A stretch of DNA of 40,449 nt from Marvinbryantia sp. (GTDB lineage Bacteria > Bacillota > Clostridia > Lachnospirales > Lachnospiraceae), in assembly GCA_016297895.1 (NCBI GenBank), contig JAEDFS010000015.1:1-40449 (forward strand), written 5' to 3'. Below are positions 7,085-16,156 of this stretch, one piece after another (the stretch's first letter is position 1; the number at the start of each line of letters is the position of its first letter). The translations under genes and the position numbers were made by a program. The notes below the pieces were generated by a model. The model was not told the DNA's origin, searched no databases, and saw only the letters and a list, made by a program, of their open reading frames with translations.

Positions 7085-8592
7085 ATATCAAAGAGGCAAA
7101 GGAAGAGATCTGTCATACGGTGAGAGCATATACCGCAAAAGATGAGAGAGGACATTACCGGATCCCCGCCGTTCGTCAAAGACCGGTGCTGCTTATCGGC
7201 CCTCCGGGAATCGGGAAAACAGCCATCATGGAGCAGGCGGCCAGAGAATGTAACGTAGGTCTGGTAGCCTACACCATGACCCACCACACCAGACAGAGCG
7301 CAGTGGGTCTTCCTGTTGTGGTCCACAGGACTTATCAGGGCAAGGAGACTGCGGTCACAGAATATACCATGAGTGAGATCGTGGCTTCGGTCTATGAGTG
7401 TATGGAGAAAAGCGGATGCAGAGAAGGGATCCTGTTCATTGACGAGATCAATTGTGTATCGGAGACTCTGGCACCTACCATGCTTCAGCTTCTCCAGAAT
7501 AAGACTTTTGGAACCCACCGGATCCCGACGGGATGGGTGATCGTGGCGGCAGGAAATCCGCCGGAGTACAATAAGGGAGCGAAGGAATTTGACATTGTCA
7601 CGCTGGACCGGGTGAAACGAATGGATGTGGAGGCGGATTTTGAGGTCTGGAAGGAATATGCCTATGAAAAAAAGATCCATCCGGCAATTCTGTCTTTCCT
7701 GAATCTGAAAAACAGCCGGTTTTACCAGATCAGAAATACGGCACAGGGAAAAGAGTTTGTAACAGCCAGAGGATGGGAGGATCTGTCAGAGATCCTGAAA
7801 AGCTATGAGGACATGAAGATCAGTCCGACAATCAATCTGATCCTTCAGTATCTGCAGGAAGAAGAAACAGCCGGAGAGTTTTCTGATTTTTATAAGATCT
7901 ATGAAAAGTACGGGCAGGATTATCAGATAGATCAGATTCTGGACGGTACCATGGATCTGCCCGCATACCGGGAAAAGATGAACATGGCATCAAAAGCAGG
8001 GACAGACGAGCGGCTGATGACGGCAGGAATGATCCTTGCCGGGTGGAATGAGCTGCTGATCCGGTATGCCGAAGAGACCGAATATCTGGAGAAACTGCAT
8101 GAAGCGCTTCTTTCCTGCAGGAGGGAACTGGATGGAAACGGAAAAAACCTTCGGCAAATGACGCAGGAGCGAAAGCGTGCCTTTGAAATCAAACGGGAAA
8201 ACGGACTTCTGAGTGATCGGGAAGAGGAACTGGAAGAACGGGTCATCAGAGCTATGGAAGAGTGTGCGTTGGAAGCGGAAAAGGAGCGGAAGAAGCAAAA
8301 GGAAGAGATCCTGGATATCATGAGGAAGGCTCTGGAAAGACAGAAAGCAGAAAGAGAAGAAAAAATAAGCGCAGTCAGGACCGGTCTGGAAAAAGGTTAT
8401 GCATTTGCCGGGGAAGCATTTGGAGAAGGACCGGAGATGGAGCTTTTGACAGCGGATCTTGGCAGAAATGCTGCCGCCATGGAGTTTATCGGCCGGTTTG
8501 GATGTGAACCTTTTTTCACTCACAGCGATGCATTAAAGCTGTCCGGACGGAGAAGAGAACTGCTGGAAAGAATAGAAAGGATGACAAGGTGA
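7081..8592 (+). CDS. MoxR-type AAA+ ATPase with C-terminal coiled coil
   Basis: AAA+ ATPase of the MoxR class, expected to act as a chaperone or remodelling motor with the VWA protein encoded just upstream. Walker A is GPPGIGKT (40-47), Walker B is ILFIDE (117-122), and sensor 1 is in VIVAAGNPPEYN (Asn159). The HTLRQSAVGLP-like segment after strand 2 (THHTRQSAVGLP) is also typical. At 503 residues it is longer than ordinary MoxR proteins (about 320-350). The extra part, from about residue 330, is highly charged with a long predicted coiled coil (about 380-450, rich in E, K and R) before a small C-terminal domain. It overlaps the VWA gene by 4 bases and queH by 4 bases, so all three are coupled. 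The cellular target is unknown. Confidence 0.88.
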   Translation: MNIKEAKEEICHTVRAYTAKDERGHYRIPAVRQRPVLLIGPPGIGKTAIMEQAARECNVGLVAYTMTHHTRQSAVGLPVVVHRTYQGKETAVTEYTMSEIVASVYECMEKSGCREGILFIDEINCVSETLAPTMLQLLQNKTFGTHRIPTGWVIVAAGNPPEYNKGAKEFDIVTLDRVKRMDVEADFEVWKEYAYEKKIHPAILSFLNLKNSRFYQIRNTAQGKEFVTARGWEDLSEILKSYEDMKISPTINLILQYLQEEETAGEFSDFYKIYEKYGQDYQIDQILDGTMDLPAYREKMNMASKAGTDERLMTAGMILAGWNELLIRYAEETEYLEKLHEALLSCRRELDGNGKNLRQMTQERKRAFEIKRENGLLSDREEELEERVIRAMEECALEAEKERKKQKEEILDIMRKALERQKAEREEKISAVRTGLEKGYAFAGEAFGEGPEMELLTADLGRNAAAMEFIGRFGCEPFFTHSDALKLSGRRRELLERIERMTR

Positions 8593-9221
8593 ACAAGCGG
8601 AATTACCAGAAGGAGCTGGAACAGATCATTGCAGAAAATCAGAAAGAGTGCAGGGTACCCACACTCTGTCTTCACAGCTGCTGTGCACCCTGCAGCAGTT
8701 ATGTGCTGGAGTATTTAAGCCGGTATTTTCAGATCACGGTGTTCTACTACAATCCCAATATCTTTCCGGAGGAAGAGTACAGAAAAAGAGTAGAGGAGCA
8801 GCAGAATTTTATCGGGATGCTGCCCACTGTGCATCCGGTTTCGTTCCTGGAAGGCGATTTTTTTCCGAAGCAGTTTTACCAGGCGGTAAAGGGACTGGAA
8901 CAGGAGCCGGAGGGAGGACAAAGATGCTTTGCCTGCTATGCGCTGCGCCTTGAGGAGACGGCCCGTCTGGCAAAAGAAATGGATATGGATTATTTTACCA
9001 CTACTCTCACCATCAGTCCTTTGAAAAATGCGGACAGATTAAATGAGATTGGAGAGCAGATGGCAGAAAAATATGGGGTTTTGTGGCTTCCTTCCGATTT
9101 CAAAAAAAAGAACGGATACAAACGTTCCACAGAGCTGTCAAAAGAGTACGGACTGTACAGGCAGAACTACTGCGGCTGCGTGTTTTCAAAACAGGAGCGG
9201 GAAAGACAGGAAAGTTCTTGA
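8589..9221 (+). CDS. queH: Epoxyqueuosine reductase QueH
   Basis: QueH (formerly DUF208), the non-QueG epoxyqueuosine reductase that performs the last step of queuosine synthesis at the tRNA wobble position. Family cysteine motifs are visible: SCCAPCS (around 30-36), CFACYALRLEETA in the middle, and YCGC near the C-terminus. These supply ligands to the Fe-S cluster and metal site. FTTTLTISPLKNADRLNEIG is also a family block. Length 210 is normal. Translation starts at GTG (8589) overlapping the TGA of the MoxR gene, with AAAGGATG upstream. The coupling to the MoxR gene is probably positional, since no other queuosine gene is in view. Confidence 0.93.
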   Translation: MNKRNYQKELEQIIAENQKECRVPTLCLHSCCAPCSSYVLEYLSRYFQITVFYYNPNIFPEEEYRKRVEEQQNFIGMLPTVHPVSFLEGDFFPKQFYQAVKGLEQEPEGGQRCFACYALRLEETARLAKEMDMDYFTTTLTISPLKNADRLNEIGEQMAEKYGVLWLPSDFKKKNGYKRSTELSKEYGLYRQNYCGCVFSKQERERQESS

Positions 9222-9246
9222 TACTGACGGGGAAATGTGGTAGACT
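9218..9246 (+). promoter_or_regulatory. Promoter of the argH operon
   Basis: TTGATA (9218-9223), 17 bases, then TGG-TAGACT (TAGACT at 9241-9246): a good -35 and an extended -10. The -35 overlaps the queH stop codon (9219-9221), so transcription of argH-asd restarts exactly where the previous operon ends. Confidence 0.65.
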
Positions 9247-9315
9247 ACAAAATAATATGCTTTAGTGGAGTAAAGAAAACAGGCCGCAGACGGCCGGGTG
9301 AAAAGAGGAACAGTT

Positions 9316-10698
9316 ATGGCACAGCTTTGGGGAGGACGTTTCACAAAAGAGACGGACAAACTGGTATATCGATTTAACGCATCCATTTCCTTTGATCAGA
9401 AGTTTTATAAGCAGGATATGGAAGGAAGCAGAGCACATGTGAGGATGCTGGCAAAGCAGGGGATCCTTACGGAAGAGGAAAGAGATCAGATCCTGGAGGG
9501 CATCGACGGCATTTTGCGTGATGTGGAAAACGGAACTCTTATGATCACAGATGAATATGAGGATATTCACAGCTTTGTGGAAGCGAATCTGATCGAACGG
9601 ATCGGAGATGCGGGAAAGAAGCTTCACACAGGACGAAGCAGGAATGATCAGGTGGCTCTGGATATGAAGCTGTATACGAGAGATGAGATCAGAGAACTCA
9701 ACAGTCTTATCAGGGAGCTTCTGAACACACTGCTTTCCATGATGGAGGAACATATCCATACGTATATGCCGGGATTTACCCATCTTCAGAAAGCACAGCC
9801 CATTACCCTGGCACATCATCTGGGTGCCTATTTTGAAATGTTCAAAAGGGATCACGAGAGGCTGAATGATATTTATAAAAGAATGAATTACTGCCCGCTG
9901 GGAAGCGGTGCCCTGGCAGGTACCACCTATCCGCTGGACAGAGAATATACGGCAGAGCTTCTGAATTTTACAGGAGCGACGCTGAACAGTATGGATTCCG
10001 TGGCAGACAGGGATTATGTGATCGAGCTTCTGTCGGCACTTTCTACGATCATGATGCATCTGAGCCGGTTCTGTGAGGAGATCATCATCTGGAACAGCAA
10101 CGAATACCGGTTTGTGGAGATCGATGATGCCTACAGTACAGGAAGCAGCATCATGCCCCAGAAAAAGAATCCGGATATTGCGGAGCTGGTAAGGGGGAAA
10201 ACAGGAAGAGTGTATGGTGCCCTGGTGTCCATTCTCACTACCATGAAGGGACTTCCGCTGGCCTACAATAAGGACATGCAGGAAGACAAAGAACTCACCT
10301 TTGATGCCATTGATACGGTAAAAGGGTGTCTGGCACTGTTTACAGGAATGATCTCTACCATGAAGTTCCGAAAGAATGTCATGGAAGACAGTGCGAAAAA
10401 CGGTTTTACCAATGCAACGGATGCAGCGGATTATCTGGTAAATCACGGTGTGCCATTCCGGGATGCCCACAGTATTGTGGGAAGACTGGTACTTTACTGC
10501 ATTGAGAAAGACATTGCCATTGATGACATGTCTCTGGAGGAGCTAAAGACCATCAGTCCGGTATTTCGGGAGGATATCTATGAAGCGATCAGCCTGAAGA
10601 CCTGCGTGGAAAAACGGCAGACCATCGGTGCGCCTTCCGAGGCATCCATGAGAAATGTGATCGGGCAGAATAAAAAATACTTAGAGGATTATGAATAG
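9316..10698 (+). CDS. argH: Argininosuccinate lyase
   Basis: Cleaves argininosuccinate to arginine and fumarate, the last step of arginine synthesis; cytoplasmic homotetramer of the fumarase/aspartase superfamily. The N-terminus AQLWGGRF is the classic ArgH start. HTGRSRNDQVA, the GSGALAGT segment and the superfamily signature GSSIMPQKKNPD are all intact, so the enzyme should be active. The ATG at 9316 gives the usual 460 residues, with GAGGA before it; an in-frame GTG at 9298 would add six residues not found in the family. The gene is 15 bases before asd and has its own promoter at 9218. argG is not in the window. Confidence 0.96.
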   Translation: MAQLWGGRFTKETDKLVYRFNASISFDQKFYKQDMEGSRAHVRMLAKQGILTEEERDQILEGIDGILRDVENGTLMITDEYEDIHSFVEANLIERIGDAGKKLHTGRSRNDQVALDMKLYTRDEIRELNSLIRELLNTLLSMMEEHIHTYMPGFTHLQKAQPITLAHHLGAYFEMFKRDHERLNDIYKRMNYCPLGSGALAGTTYPLDREYTAELLNFTGATLNSMDSVADRDYVIELLSALSTIMMHLSRFCEEIIIWNSNEYRFVEIDDAYSTGSSIMPQKKNPDIAELVRGKTGRVYGALVSILTTMKGLPLAYNKDMQEDKELTFDAIDTVKGCLALFTGMISTMKFRKNVMEDSAKNGFTNATDAADYLVNHGVPFRDAHSIVGRLVLYCIEKDIAIDDMSLEELKTISPVFREDIYEAISLKTCVEKRQTIGAPSEASMRNVIGQNKKYLEDYE

Positions 10699-10713
10699 AC
10701 GGAGGAGAAGATT

Positions 10714-11799
10714 ATGAGTGGAAAATTAAGAGTCGGTATTTTAGGTGCTACCGGAATGGTAGGACAGAGATTTATTTCTCTGCTGGAAAACCATCCCTGG
10801 TTTGAGGTAGTGACACTGGCAGCCAGCGAAAGAAGTGCAGGCAAAACATATGAAGAGGCTGTGGGCGGAAGATGGAAAATGACTACACCCATGCCGGAAG
10901 CAGTAAAGAAGATCGTTGTTATGAATGTGAATGAAGTGGAGAAAGTAGCAGCAGGAGTAGATTTTGTATTCTCAGCAGTGGATATGTCCAAAGATGAGAT
11001 CCGTGCCATCGAGGAAGCCTATGCCAAGACAGAGACACCGGTAGTGTCCAATAACAGCGCACACAGATGGACACCGGATGTTCCCATGGTCATTCCGGAG
11101 ATCAATCCCCAGCATTTCGAGGTGATTCCGTATCAGAAGAAACGTCTGGGAACTACCAGAGGCTTCATCGCAGTAAAACCCAACTGTTCCATCCAGAGCT
11201 ATGCGCCCTGTCTGGCAGCATGGAGAGAGTTTGAACCCTATGAGGTAGTAGCTACCACTTATCAGGCAATTTCCGGAGCAGGAAAGACTTTTAAGGAATG
11301 GCCGGAGATGGTAGAGAATATCATTCCCTACATCGGAGGAGAGGAAGAAAAATCTGAGCAGGAACCGCTTCGTATCCTTGGAGAACTCAAAGACGGTGTG
11401 ATCGTGAAAGCGGAAGAACCGAAGATCACCTGCCAGTGCATCCGTGTTCCGGTGCTGAATGGTCATACCGCAGCGGTATTTGTAAAATTCAGAAAGAAAC
11501 CGACCAAAGAGCAGCTGATCGAAAAACTGGTGAACTTCAAGGGACTTCCCCAGGAAAAGGAACTTCCCAGTGCACCGAAGCAGTTTATCCGTTATATGGA
11601 AGAAGATAATCGTCCCCAGGTAAAAGAGGATGTGGATTATGAAAGAGGCATGGGTGTTTCCATCGGAAGACTGAGAGAAGATACCATTTATGATTTCAAA
11701 TTCGTCGGACTGTCCCACAATACCGTAAGAGGTGCGGCAGGCGGCGCAGTACTCTGTGCGGAAGCACTGACATCTCTGGGATATATCCAGGCAAAATAA
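10714..11799 (+). CDS. asd: Aspartate-semialdehyde dehydrogenase
   Basis: Reduces aspartyl phosphate to aspartate semialdehyde with NADPH, the branch point to lysine (and diaminopimelate), threonine and methionine. The nucleotide loop is GATGMVG (11-17). The catalytic cysteine is Cys158 in KPNCSI, followed by TTYQAISGAG and, late in the protein, RVPVLNGHT and a His-containing C-terminal domain. The 361-residue length and the sequence around the cysteine resemble the archaeal/fungal-like Asd branch seen in many Clostridia rather than the E. coli type. GGAGGAG ribosome site; co-transcribed with argH, 15 bases apart. Confidence 0.95.
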   Translation: MSGKLRVGILGATGMVGQRFISLLENHPWFEVVTLAASERSAGKTYEEAVGGRWKMTTPMPEAVKKIVVMNVNEVEKVAAGVDFVFSAVDMSKDEIRAIEEAYAKTETPVVSNNSAHRWTPDVPMVIPEINPQHFEVIPYQKKRLGTTRGFIAVKPNCSIQSYAPCLAAWREFEPYEVVATTYQAISGAGKTFKEWPEMVENIIPYIGGEEEKSEQEPLRILGELKDGVIVKAEEPKITCQCIRVPVLNGHTAAVFVKFRKKPTKEQLIEKLVNFKGLPQEKELPSAPKQFIRYMEEDNRPQVKEDVDYERGMGVSIGRLREDTIYDFKFVGLSHNTVRGAAGGAVLCAEALTSLGYIQAK

Positions 11800-11835
11800 A
11801 CAGGAAATACAGTATAAATTATAAGGGATATATGA

Positions 11836-12720
11836 ATGATACGATTTAAAAACCTGACAAAGAGCTATGGGAGCGGAAAAGGAATATTCGACTTTTCATT
11901 TGAAGTGGAAGAGGGGGAAGTGTTTGGTTTTATAGGGCCGAAGGAATCCGGAAAGTCCACTGCTCTTCGTATGCTTATGGGTTTTGAGGAATGTACAAAG
12001 GGAAGATGTGCCATTAATGGGAAAGACTGTGTAAAAGACAGTCTTTCCCTTCATAAAATTATGGGGTATCTTCCGCAGAAATTTACTCTTCCCGGTGATC
12101 TGACAGGAAAACAGTTCCTGAAAAGTATGGCGCAGATGCGAAGAATAAAAAATCTGGAGAGAATGTTTGAACTGGCAGTTAAGCTGGATGTGGACCTGGA
12201 TCAGAAGATCGGGAAAATGAGCAGGATGGATGTGAAAAAAACAGGTCTGATCTGTGCTATGATGCACAATCCCCAGGTGCTCCTTCTGGATCAGCCCTTT
12301 TTATATCTGGATGAGAAGGCAAGAACGGTTCTGGTCAATCTGATCCTGGAGGAAAAAGAAAAGAACAGGATGGTGATCCTGACTACAGACTCCGTGACAG
12401 GGGCGGATATTACCTGTGACCGGGTGGCGCTTCTGGATCGGGGAAATGTGGCATACATAGGGGATATGGAGACCTTGCGGGAAAATATGTACCGTGATTT
12501 TATGATCCAGTTTGGCAGCAGCAGGACGGCAATGCAGTTTTCCAAAGAGGAATTTGAGATCAAGACCATGAAAGACAGGAGTGTGGTCGTTACGATCCAG
12601 GGGGAGATGGGGCCATTGATCAGGGTTCTGTCCCATTATGATGTGACCGGTATCGAGCCGGTTCCTATGAAACTGGATGAAGCCTTTGTCCATATTTATG
12701 GAGGTAGAGTGTATGCTTAA
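11836..12720 (+). CDS. ABC transporter ATP-binding protein with degenerate catalytic motifs
   Basis: A 294-residue ABC nucleotide-binding protein in the style of ABC-2 exporter ATPases. Walker A is readable but unusual, GPKESGKS (34-41) in place of GPNGAGKS; a Q-loop Gln81 is present. The signature LSGG is replaced by MSRMD (128-132). Walker B ends LLLDQP, with Gln153 where the catalytic Glu should be. At the H-loop position the sequence is TTDSV, with no His. These changes predict ATP binding with poor or no hydrolysis, unless it pairs with another ATPase. A C-terminal extension (about 215-294) has the fold pattern of exporter accessory domains. The permease gene overlaps its end by 8 bases. 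Confidence 0.82.
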   Translation: MIRFKNLTKSYGSGKGIFDFSFEVEEGEVFGFIGPKESGKSTALRMLMGFEECTKGRCAINGKDCVKDSLSLHKIMGYLPQKFTLPGDLTGKQFLKSMAQMRRIKNLERMFELAVKLDVDLDQKIGKMSRMDVKKTGLICAMMHNPQVLLLDQPFLYLDEKARTVLVNLILEEKEKNRMVILTTDSVTGADITCDRVALLDRGNVAYIGDMETLRENMYRDFMIQFGSSRTAMQFSKEEFEIKTMKDRSVVVTIQGEMGPLIRVLSHYDVTGIEPVPMKLDEAFVHIYGGRVYA

Positions 12721-13432
12721 CATACCCATGCTAAAACAGGATCTTAAGATCAATGGAAAATATCTGCTGACGGTGTTTGCGGGACAGATGTTCAGTCTTC
12801 TGCTGGCAGCAGGAATCTGTGAGATGAAGCTGATCCAGATCTCCGATATATTCTGGGATACCATACCGGTGATCATCTTTCCTCTGGCACTGCAGATGAT
12901 CCTTGCATGGAGTCTGATCGTCAGATGCAGGCAGGAGGGAACCATGGATTTTATCCTGTCCACACAGATCAGTCCGGAGAAAATGATTGGGGCCAAGATC
13001 CTGTTTCTGACAGGTGGGGCAGTTGTGCTGATGGGTATATCCGTACTGCTGGGATGTGCGGCAAAGGTTTACAGTCTGACAGGAGTGTGGAGCAGGGAAA
13101 CTTATCTTCTGCTGAATATGGGCGGCTTCTGTCTTCAGATCTTCTGGGGCGGTTTCTGTTTTCTGATTGCCGTACTGACAAAAAAGACTTCTTTTTATCT
13201 GAAACTGGCAGTCGGAATCCCGGTTCTGCAGTATCTTTTGTATCTGGGCTATTTTCTGGTGCCGGAATTGTTTTTCCTGAAATATGTCACGGTATTTACG
13301 TTGTTTGACCATACGCTGTTTTCGGGAAAGTCTGTTCTGTTATGGCTGGTGTCGGCTCTGTATCTGGTGTTTGGAGTCGTGTTTTTCTGTATCGGCAGAC
13401 ACCATTTTTTAAAGCGTGAATATAGTGAATAG
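12713..13432 (+). CDS. ABC-2 type membrane permease partner
   Basis: A 239-residue integral membrane protein with about six hydrophobic helices, no enzyme motif, and the general look of ABC-2 permeases. The ATG at 12713 lies behind GGAGG (12700-12704) and overlaps the 3' end of the ATPase gene by 8 bases, indicating a coupled two-gene transporter. Substrate unknown. The longer in-frame start at 12677 lies deep inside the ATPase gene without a ribosome site and was not used. Confidence 0.72.
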   Translation: MLNIPMLKQDLKINGKYLLTVFAGQMFSLLLAAGICEMKLIQISDIFWDTIPVIIFPLALQMILAWSLIVRCRQEGTMDFILSTQISPEKMIGAKILFLTGGAVVLMGISVLLGCAAKVYSLTGVWSRETYLLLNMGGFCLQIFWGGFCFLIAVLTKKTSFYLKLAVGIPVLQYLLYLGYFLVPELFFLKYVTVFTLFDHTLFSGKSVLLWLVSALYLVFGVVFFCIGRHHFLKREYSE

Positions 13433-13443
13433 GTGAAGATTTT

Positions 13444-15429
13444 ATGGCGAAAGCGTTATTTATTGCGGAAAAACCCAGTGTGGCACAGGAATTTGCCAAG
13501 GCACTGAAGGTGAAGACCGCAAGACGGGATGGGTACCTGGAAGGAGACCAGGCGGTGATCACCTGGTGCGTGGGGCATCTGGTCACTATGAGCTATCCCG
13601 AGGTTTACGATGAAAAATATAAGAAGTGGAGCCTGGCGACACTTCCTTTTTTACCGGATAAATTTTTATATGAGGTCATTCCCCAGGTATCGAAGCAGTT
13701 TGATATTGTCAGCGGGCTTTTAAACCGGCCGGATATTGACACGATCTATGTCTGCACCGACTCGGGACGGGAAGGAGAATATATTTACCGTCTGGTAGAA
13801 CAGCAGGCCGAAGTGGATAAAAGCTGCAAGCACAGAAAACGTGTGTGGATCGATTCTCAGACAGAGGAGGAGATCCTGAGGGGAATTAAGACGGCAAAAG
13901 ACCTGTCAGAATACGATCATCTCTCAGATGCAGCCTATTTAAGGGCAAAGGAAGACTATCTGATGGGAATTAATTTCTCCAGGCTGCTCTCACTGAAATA
14001 CGGAAATGTGATCTCGAATTATCTCAATACCCGATATACGGTGATCTCGGTAGGAAGGGTTATGACCTGTGTGCTGGGAATGGTAGTGCGCAGGGAGCGG
14101 GAGATCCGGCAGTTTGTGAAAACTCCATTTTATCGGGTGGTGAATACTTTAGACTGCGGCGGGAAAGAAGTGGAAGGGGAATTTCGGGCAGTGGAAGGAT
14201 CTGCCTGGTTTCAGTCCCCGAAGCTTTATAAGGAAAACGGATTCCTGAAAAAAGAAGATGCGCAGGAACTGATCCGGCAGTTATCGGAGACTGCTGCGCT
14301 GGAGGCTGTGGCAGAGAGCATTGAGAAAAAGAAGGAGAATAAAAATCCACCCCTTCTTTTTAATCTGGCAGAGCTTCAGAACGAGTGCTCAAAGCTTTTT
14401 AAGATCAGTCCTGATGAGACACTTCGGATCGTACAGGAATTGTATGAAAAAAAACTGGTGACTTATCCAAGAACGGATGCCCGTGTCCTTTCCACAGCGG
14501 TGGCAAAAGAGATCCACAAAAATATCCGGGGTCTGACCGGATTTGAACGGGTGGCCGGGTTTGCGGCCGAGGTGCTGGAGCAGGGCACCTATAAAGGAAT
14601 CAGCAAGACAAGATATGTAAATGATAAGCAGATCACGGATCATTATGCCATTGTGCCTACCGGTCAGGGGCTTGGAGCATTAAAAAGTGTGGCAGAACGC
14701 GGAGTGAAGGTCTATGAACTGATCGCACGGCGGTTCCTCAGTATTTTCTATCCGGCGGCTGTGTACCGGAAGATCAGTCTGGTTACGGTGATGGGAAAAG
14801 AGAAGTTCTTTTCTTCTTTCAGGGTGCTGGAGCAGGAAGGATATCTGAAGGTGGCAGATGTAAAGAAAAACCGGGAAGATTCGCTGGATCCGGCACTTCT
14901 GGAGACACTGCTTTCGATGAAAAAGGGAACTGTGCTGCCGGTGAAGAAGCTGGAAATCAAGGAAGGGGAGACTTCACCGCCCAAGCGGTATAATTCCGGT
15001 TCCATGATCCTGGCTATGGAAAATGCCGGGCAGCTGATCGAGGATGAAGAACTGCGGGAACAGATCAAAGGAAGCGGGATCGGTACCAGTGCGACCCGTG
15101 CGGAGATCCTGAAAAAACTGATCGCCAACAAATACATTGCTTTGAACAAAAAGACGCAGGTGCTTACGCCAACTCTACTGGGAGAAATGATCTTTGATGT
15201 AGTCAGTGTGTCGATCCGTTCCCTTTTGAATCCGGATCTGACAGCCAGCTGGGAGAAGGGGCTGACTTATGTGGCGGAAGGAACCATCACTCCGGAAGAA
15301 TATATGAAGAAACTGGAGCATTTTATTAAAAGCAGGACAGAAGCGGTATTACATAATAACCATCAATATGCATTAAAGGATTATTTTGATGCATCAGCCC
15401 GATTTTATAAAAAATCAGCGGCAAAATAA
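13444..15429 (+). CDS. topB: DNA topoisomerase III (type IA)
   Basis: Type IA topoisomerase, relaxing or decatenating DNA through a single-strand break. The TOPRIM part begins FIAEKPSVAQ (7-16) and contains CTDSGREGE (104-112), the acidic metal site in the TopB form (DxGREGE). RYTVISVGRVMTCVL (198-211) and the catalytic tyrosine Tyr341 in VTYPRTDARVLS follow, with the IGTSATRAEILKKL block near the C-terminus. The 661-residue length fits TopB without C-terminal zinc fingers. It sits 11 bases after the ABC permease gene and 20 before the next gene, inside the argH-led run. An AGGTGAAG sequence serves as ribosome site. Confidence 0.94.
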   Translation: MAKALFIAEKPSVAQEFAKALKVKTARRDGYLEGDQAVITWCVGHLVTMSYPEVYDEKYKKWSLATLPFLPDKFLYEVIPQVSKQFDIVSGLLNRPDIDTIYVCTDSGREGEYIYRLVEQQAEVDKSCKHRKRVWIDSQTEEEILRGIKTAKDLSEYDHLSDAAYLRAKEDYLMGINFSRLLSLKYGNVISNYLNTRYTVISVGRVMTCVLGMVVRREREIRQFVKTPFYRVVNTLDCGGKEVEGEFRAVEGSAWFQSPKLYKENGFLKKEDAQELIRQLSETAALEAVAESIEKKKENKNPPLLFNLAELQNECSKLFKISPDETLRIVQELYEKKLVTYPRTDARVLSTAVAKEIHKNIRGLTGFERVAGFAAEVLEQGTYKGISKTRYVNDKQITDHYAIVPTGQGLGALKSVAERGVKVYELIARRFLSIFYPAAVYRKISLVTVMGKEKFFSSFRVLEQEGYLKVADVKKNREDSLDPALLETLLSMKKGTVLPVKKLEIKEGETSPPKRYNSGSMILAMENAGQLIEDEELREQIKGSGIGTSATRAEILKKLIANKYIALNKKTQVLTPTLLGEMIFDVVSVSIRSLLNPDLTASWEKGLTYVAEGTITPEEYMKKLEHFIKSRTEAVLHNNHQYALKDYFDASARFYKKSAAK

Positions 15430-15449
15430 GAGAAGGAGGAAAAAGGAAA

Positions 15450-16115
15450 ATGGAAACAGCAAAGATCAGCAATCTGTATACACTGGAGGAAACGATCGCA
15501 AAGGATCTTTTTGAAGGGGCAGAGTATCCGTGGGAGGTACTGCCGAAGATCAGCGCCTTTATTCTGGAACTTGGCAAAACACTGAGTGAAGAGGAATATG
15601 AAAAACGAGGAGAAAATGTGTGGATCGCAAAAACGGCGAAAGTAGCACCTACAGCGTTTATTAACGGCCCGGCAATTATCGGTAAGGAAGCGGAGGTTCG
15701 TCACTGTGCCTTTATCCGGGGCAATGCAATCGTGGGAGAAGGGGCTGTTGTGGGAAACTCTACAGAGCTGAAAAATGTGGTTCTGTTTAATAAAGTACAG
15801 GTGCCCCACTATAATTATGTGGGAGATTCCATTCTGGGATATAAGGCTCACATGGGAGCCGGAAGCATTACGTCCAACGTGAAGTCAGATAAGACTCTGG
15901 TTGTGGTAAAGGACGGGGAGGAGCAGATCCCTACAGGCCTTAAAAAATTCGGAGCCATGTTAGGCGATCATGTGGAAGTGGGCTGCAACTCTGTCCTGAA
16001 TCCGGGAACAGTAGTTGGAAAAGGATCCCAGATTTATCCGGTGTCCTGCGTAAGAGGTGTGATCAAGGCAGGAAGCATCTATAAGAAACAGGGTGAGATC
16101 GTAGAAAAGAGATAG
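15450..16115 (+). CDS. Left-handed beta-helix (hexapeptide) protein
   Basis: A 221-residue protein with a helical N-terminus (about 1-55) and a beta-helix of imperfect hexapeptide repeats (for example VWIAKTAKVAPTAFI, then AIIGKEAEVRH, AIVGEGAVVG). Such proteins are often labelled UDP-N-acetylglucosamine pyrophosphorylase because they resemble the GlmU C-terminal domain, but no nucleotidyltransferase domain is present. An acyl- or acetyltransferase on a nucleotide sugar or small molecule is more likely. HMGAGSITSNVKSDK resembles the acetyl-CoA-side loop of GlmU. The 20-base gap to topB and a GGAGG ribosome site suggest co-transcription; its substrate is unknown. Confidence 0.8.
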   Translation: METAKISNLYTLEETIAKDLFEGAEYPWEVLPKISAFILELGKTLSEEEYEKRGENVWIAKTAKVAPTAFINGPAIIGKEAEVRHCAFIRGNAIVGEGAVVGNSTELKNVVLFNKVQVPHYNYVGDSILGYKAHMGAGSITSNVKSDKTLVVVKDGEEQIPTGLKKFGAMLGDHVEVGCNSVLNPGTVVGKGSQIYPVSCVRGVIKAGSIYKKQGEIVEKR

Positions 16116-16156
16116 AATAAGAGAGAAGAGGGCATTGATATGTGAAAATGAACGTT

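Noticed and set aside
13741..13800. Topoisomerase metal site with Gly in place of the second Asp (TDSGREGE)
   Set aside because: The DxGREGE form is normal for many TopB proteins, so it is not a sign of inactivity.
16116..16156. Terminator between the beta-helix gene and the convergent MATE gene
   Set aside because: I found no stem with a T run in this 41-base gap; transcription may overlap or end within the MATE gene.
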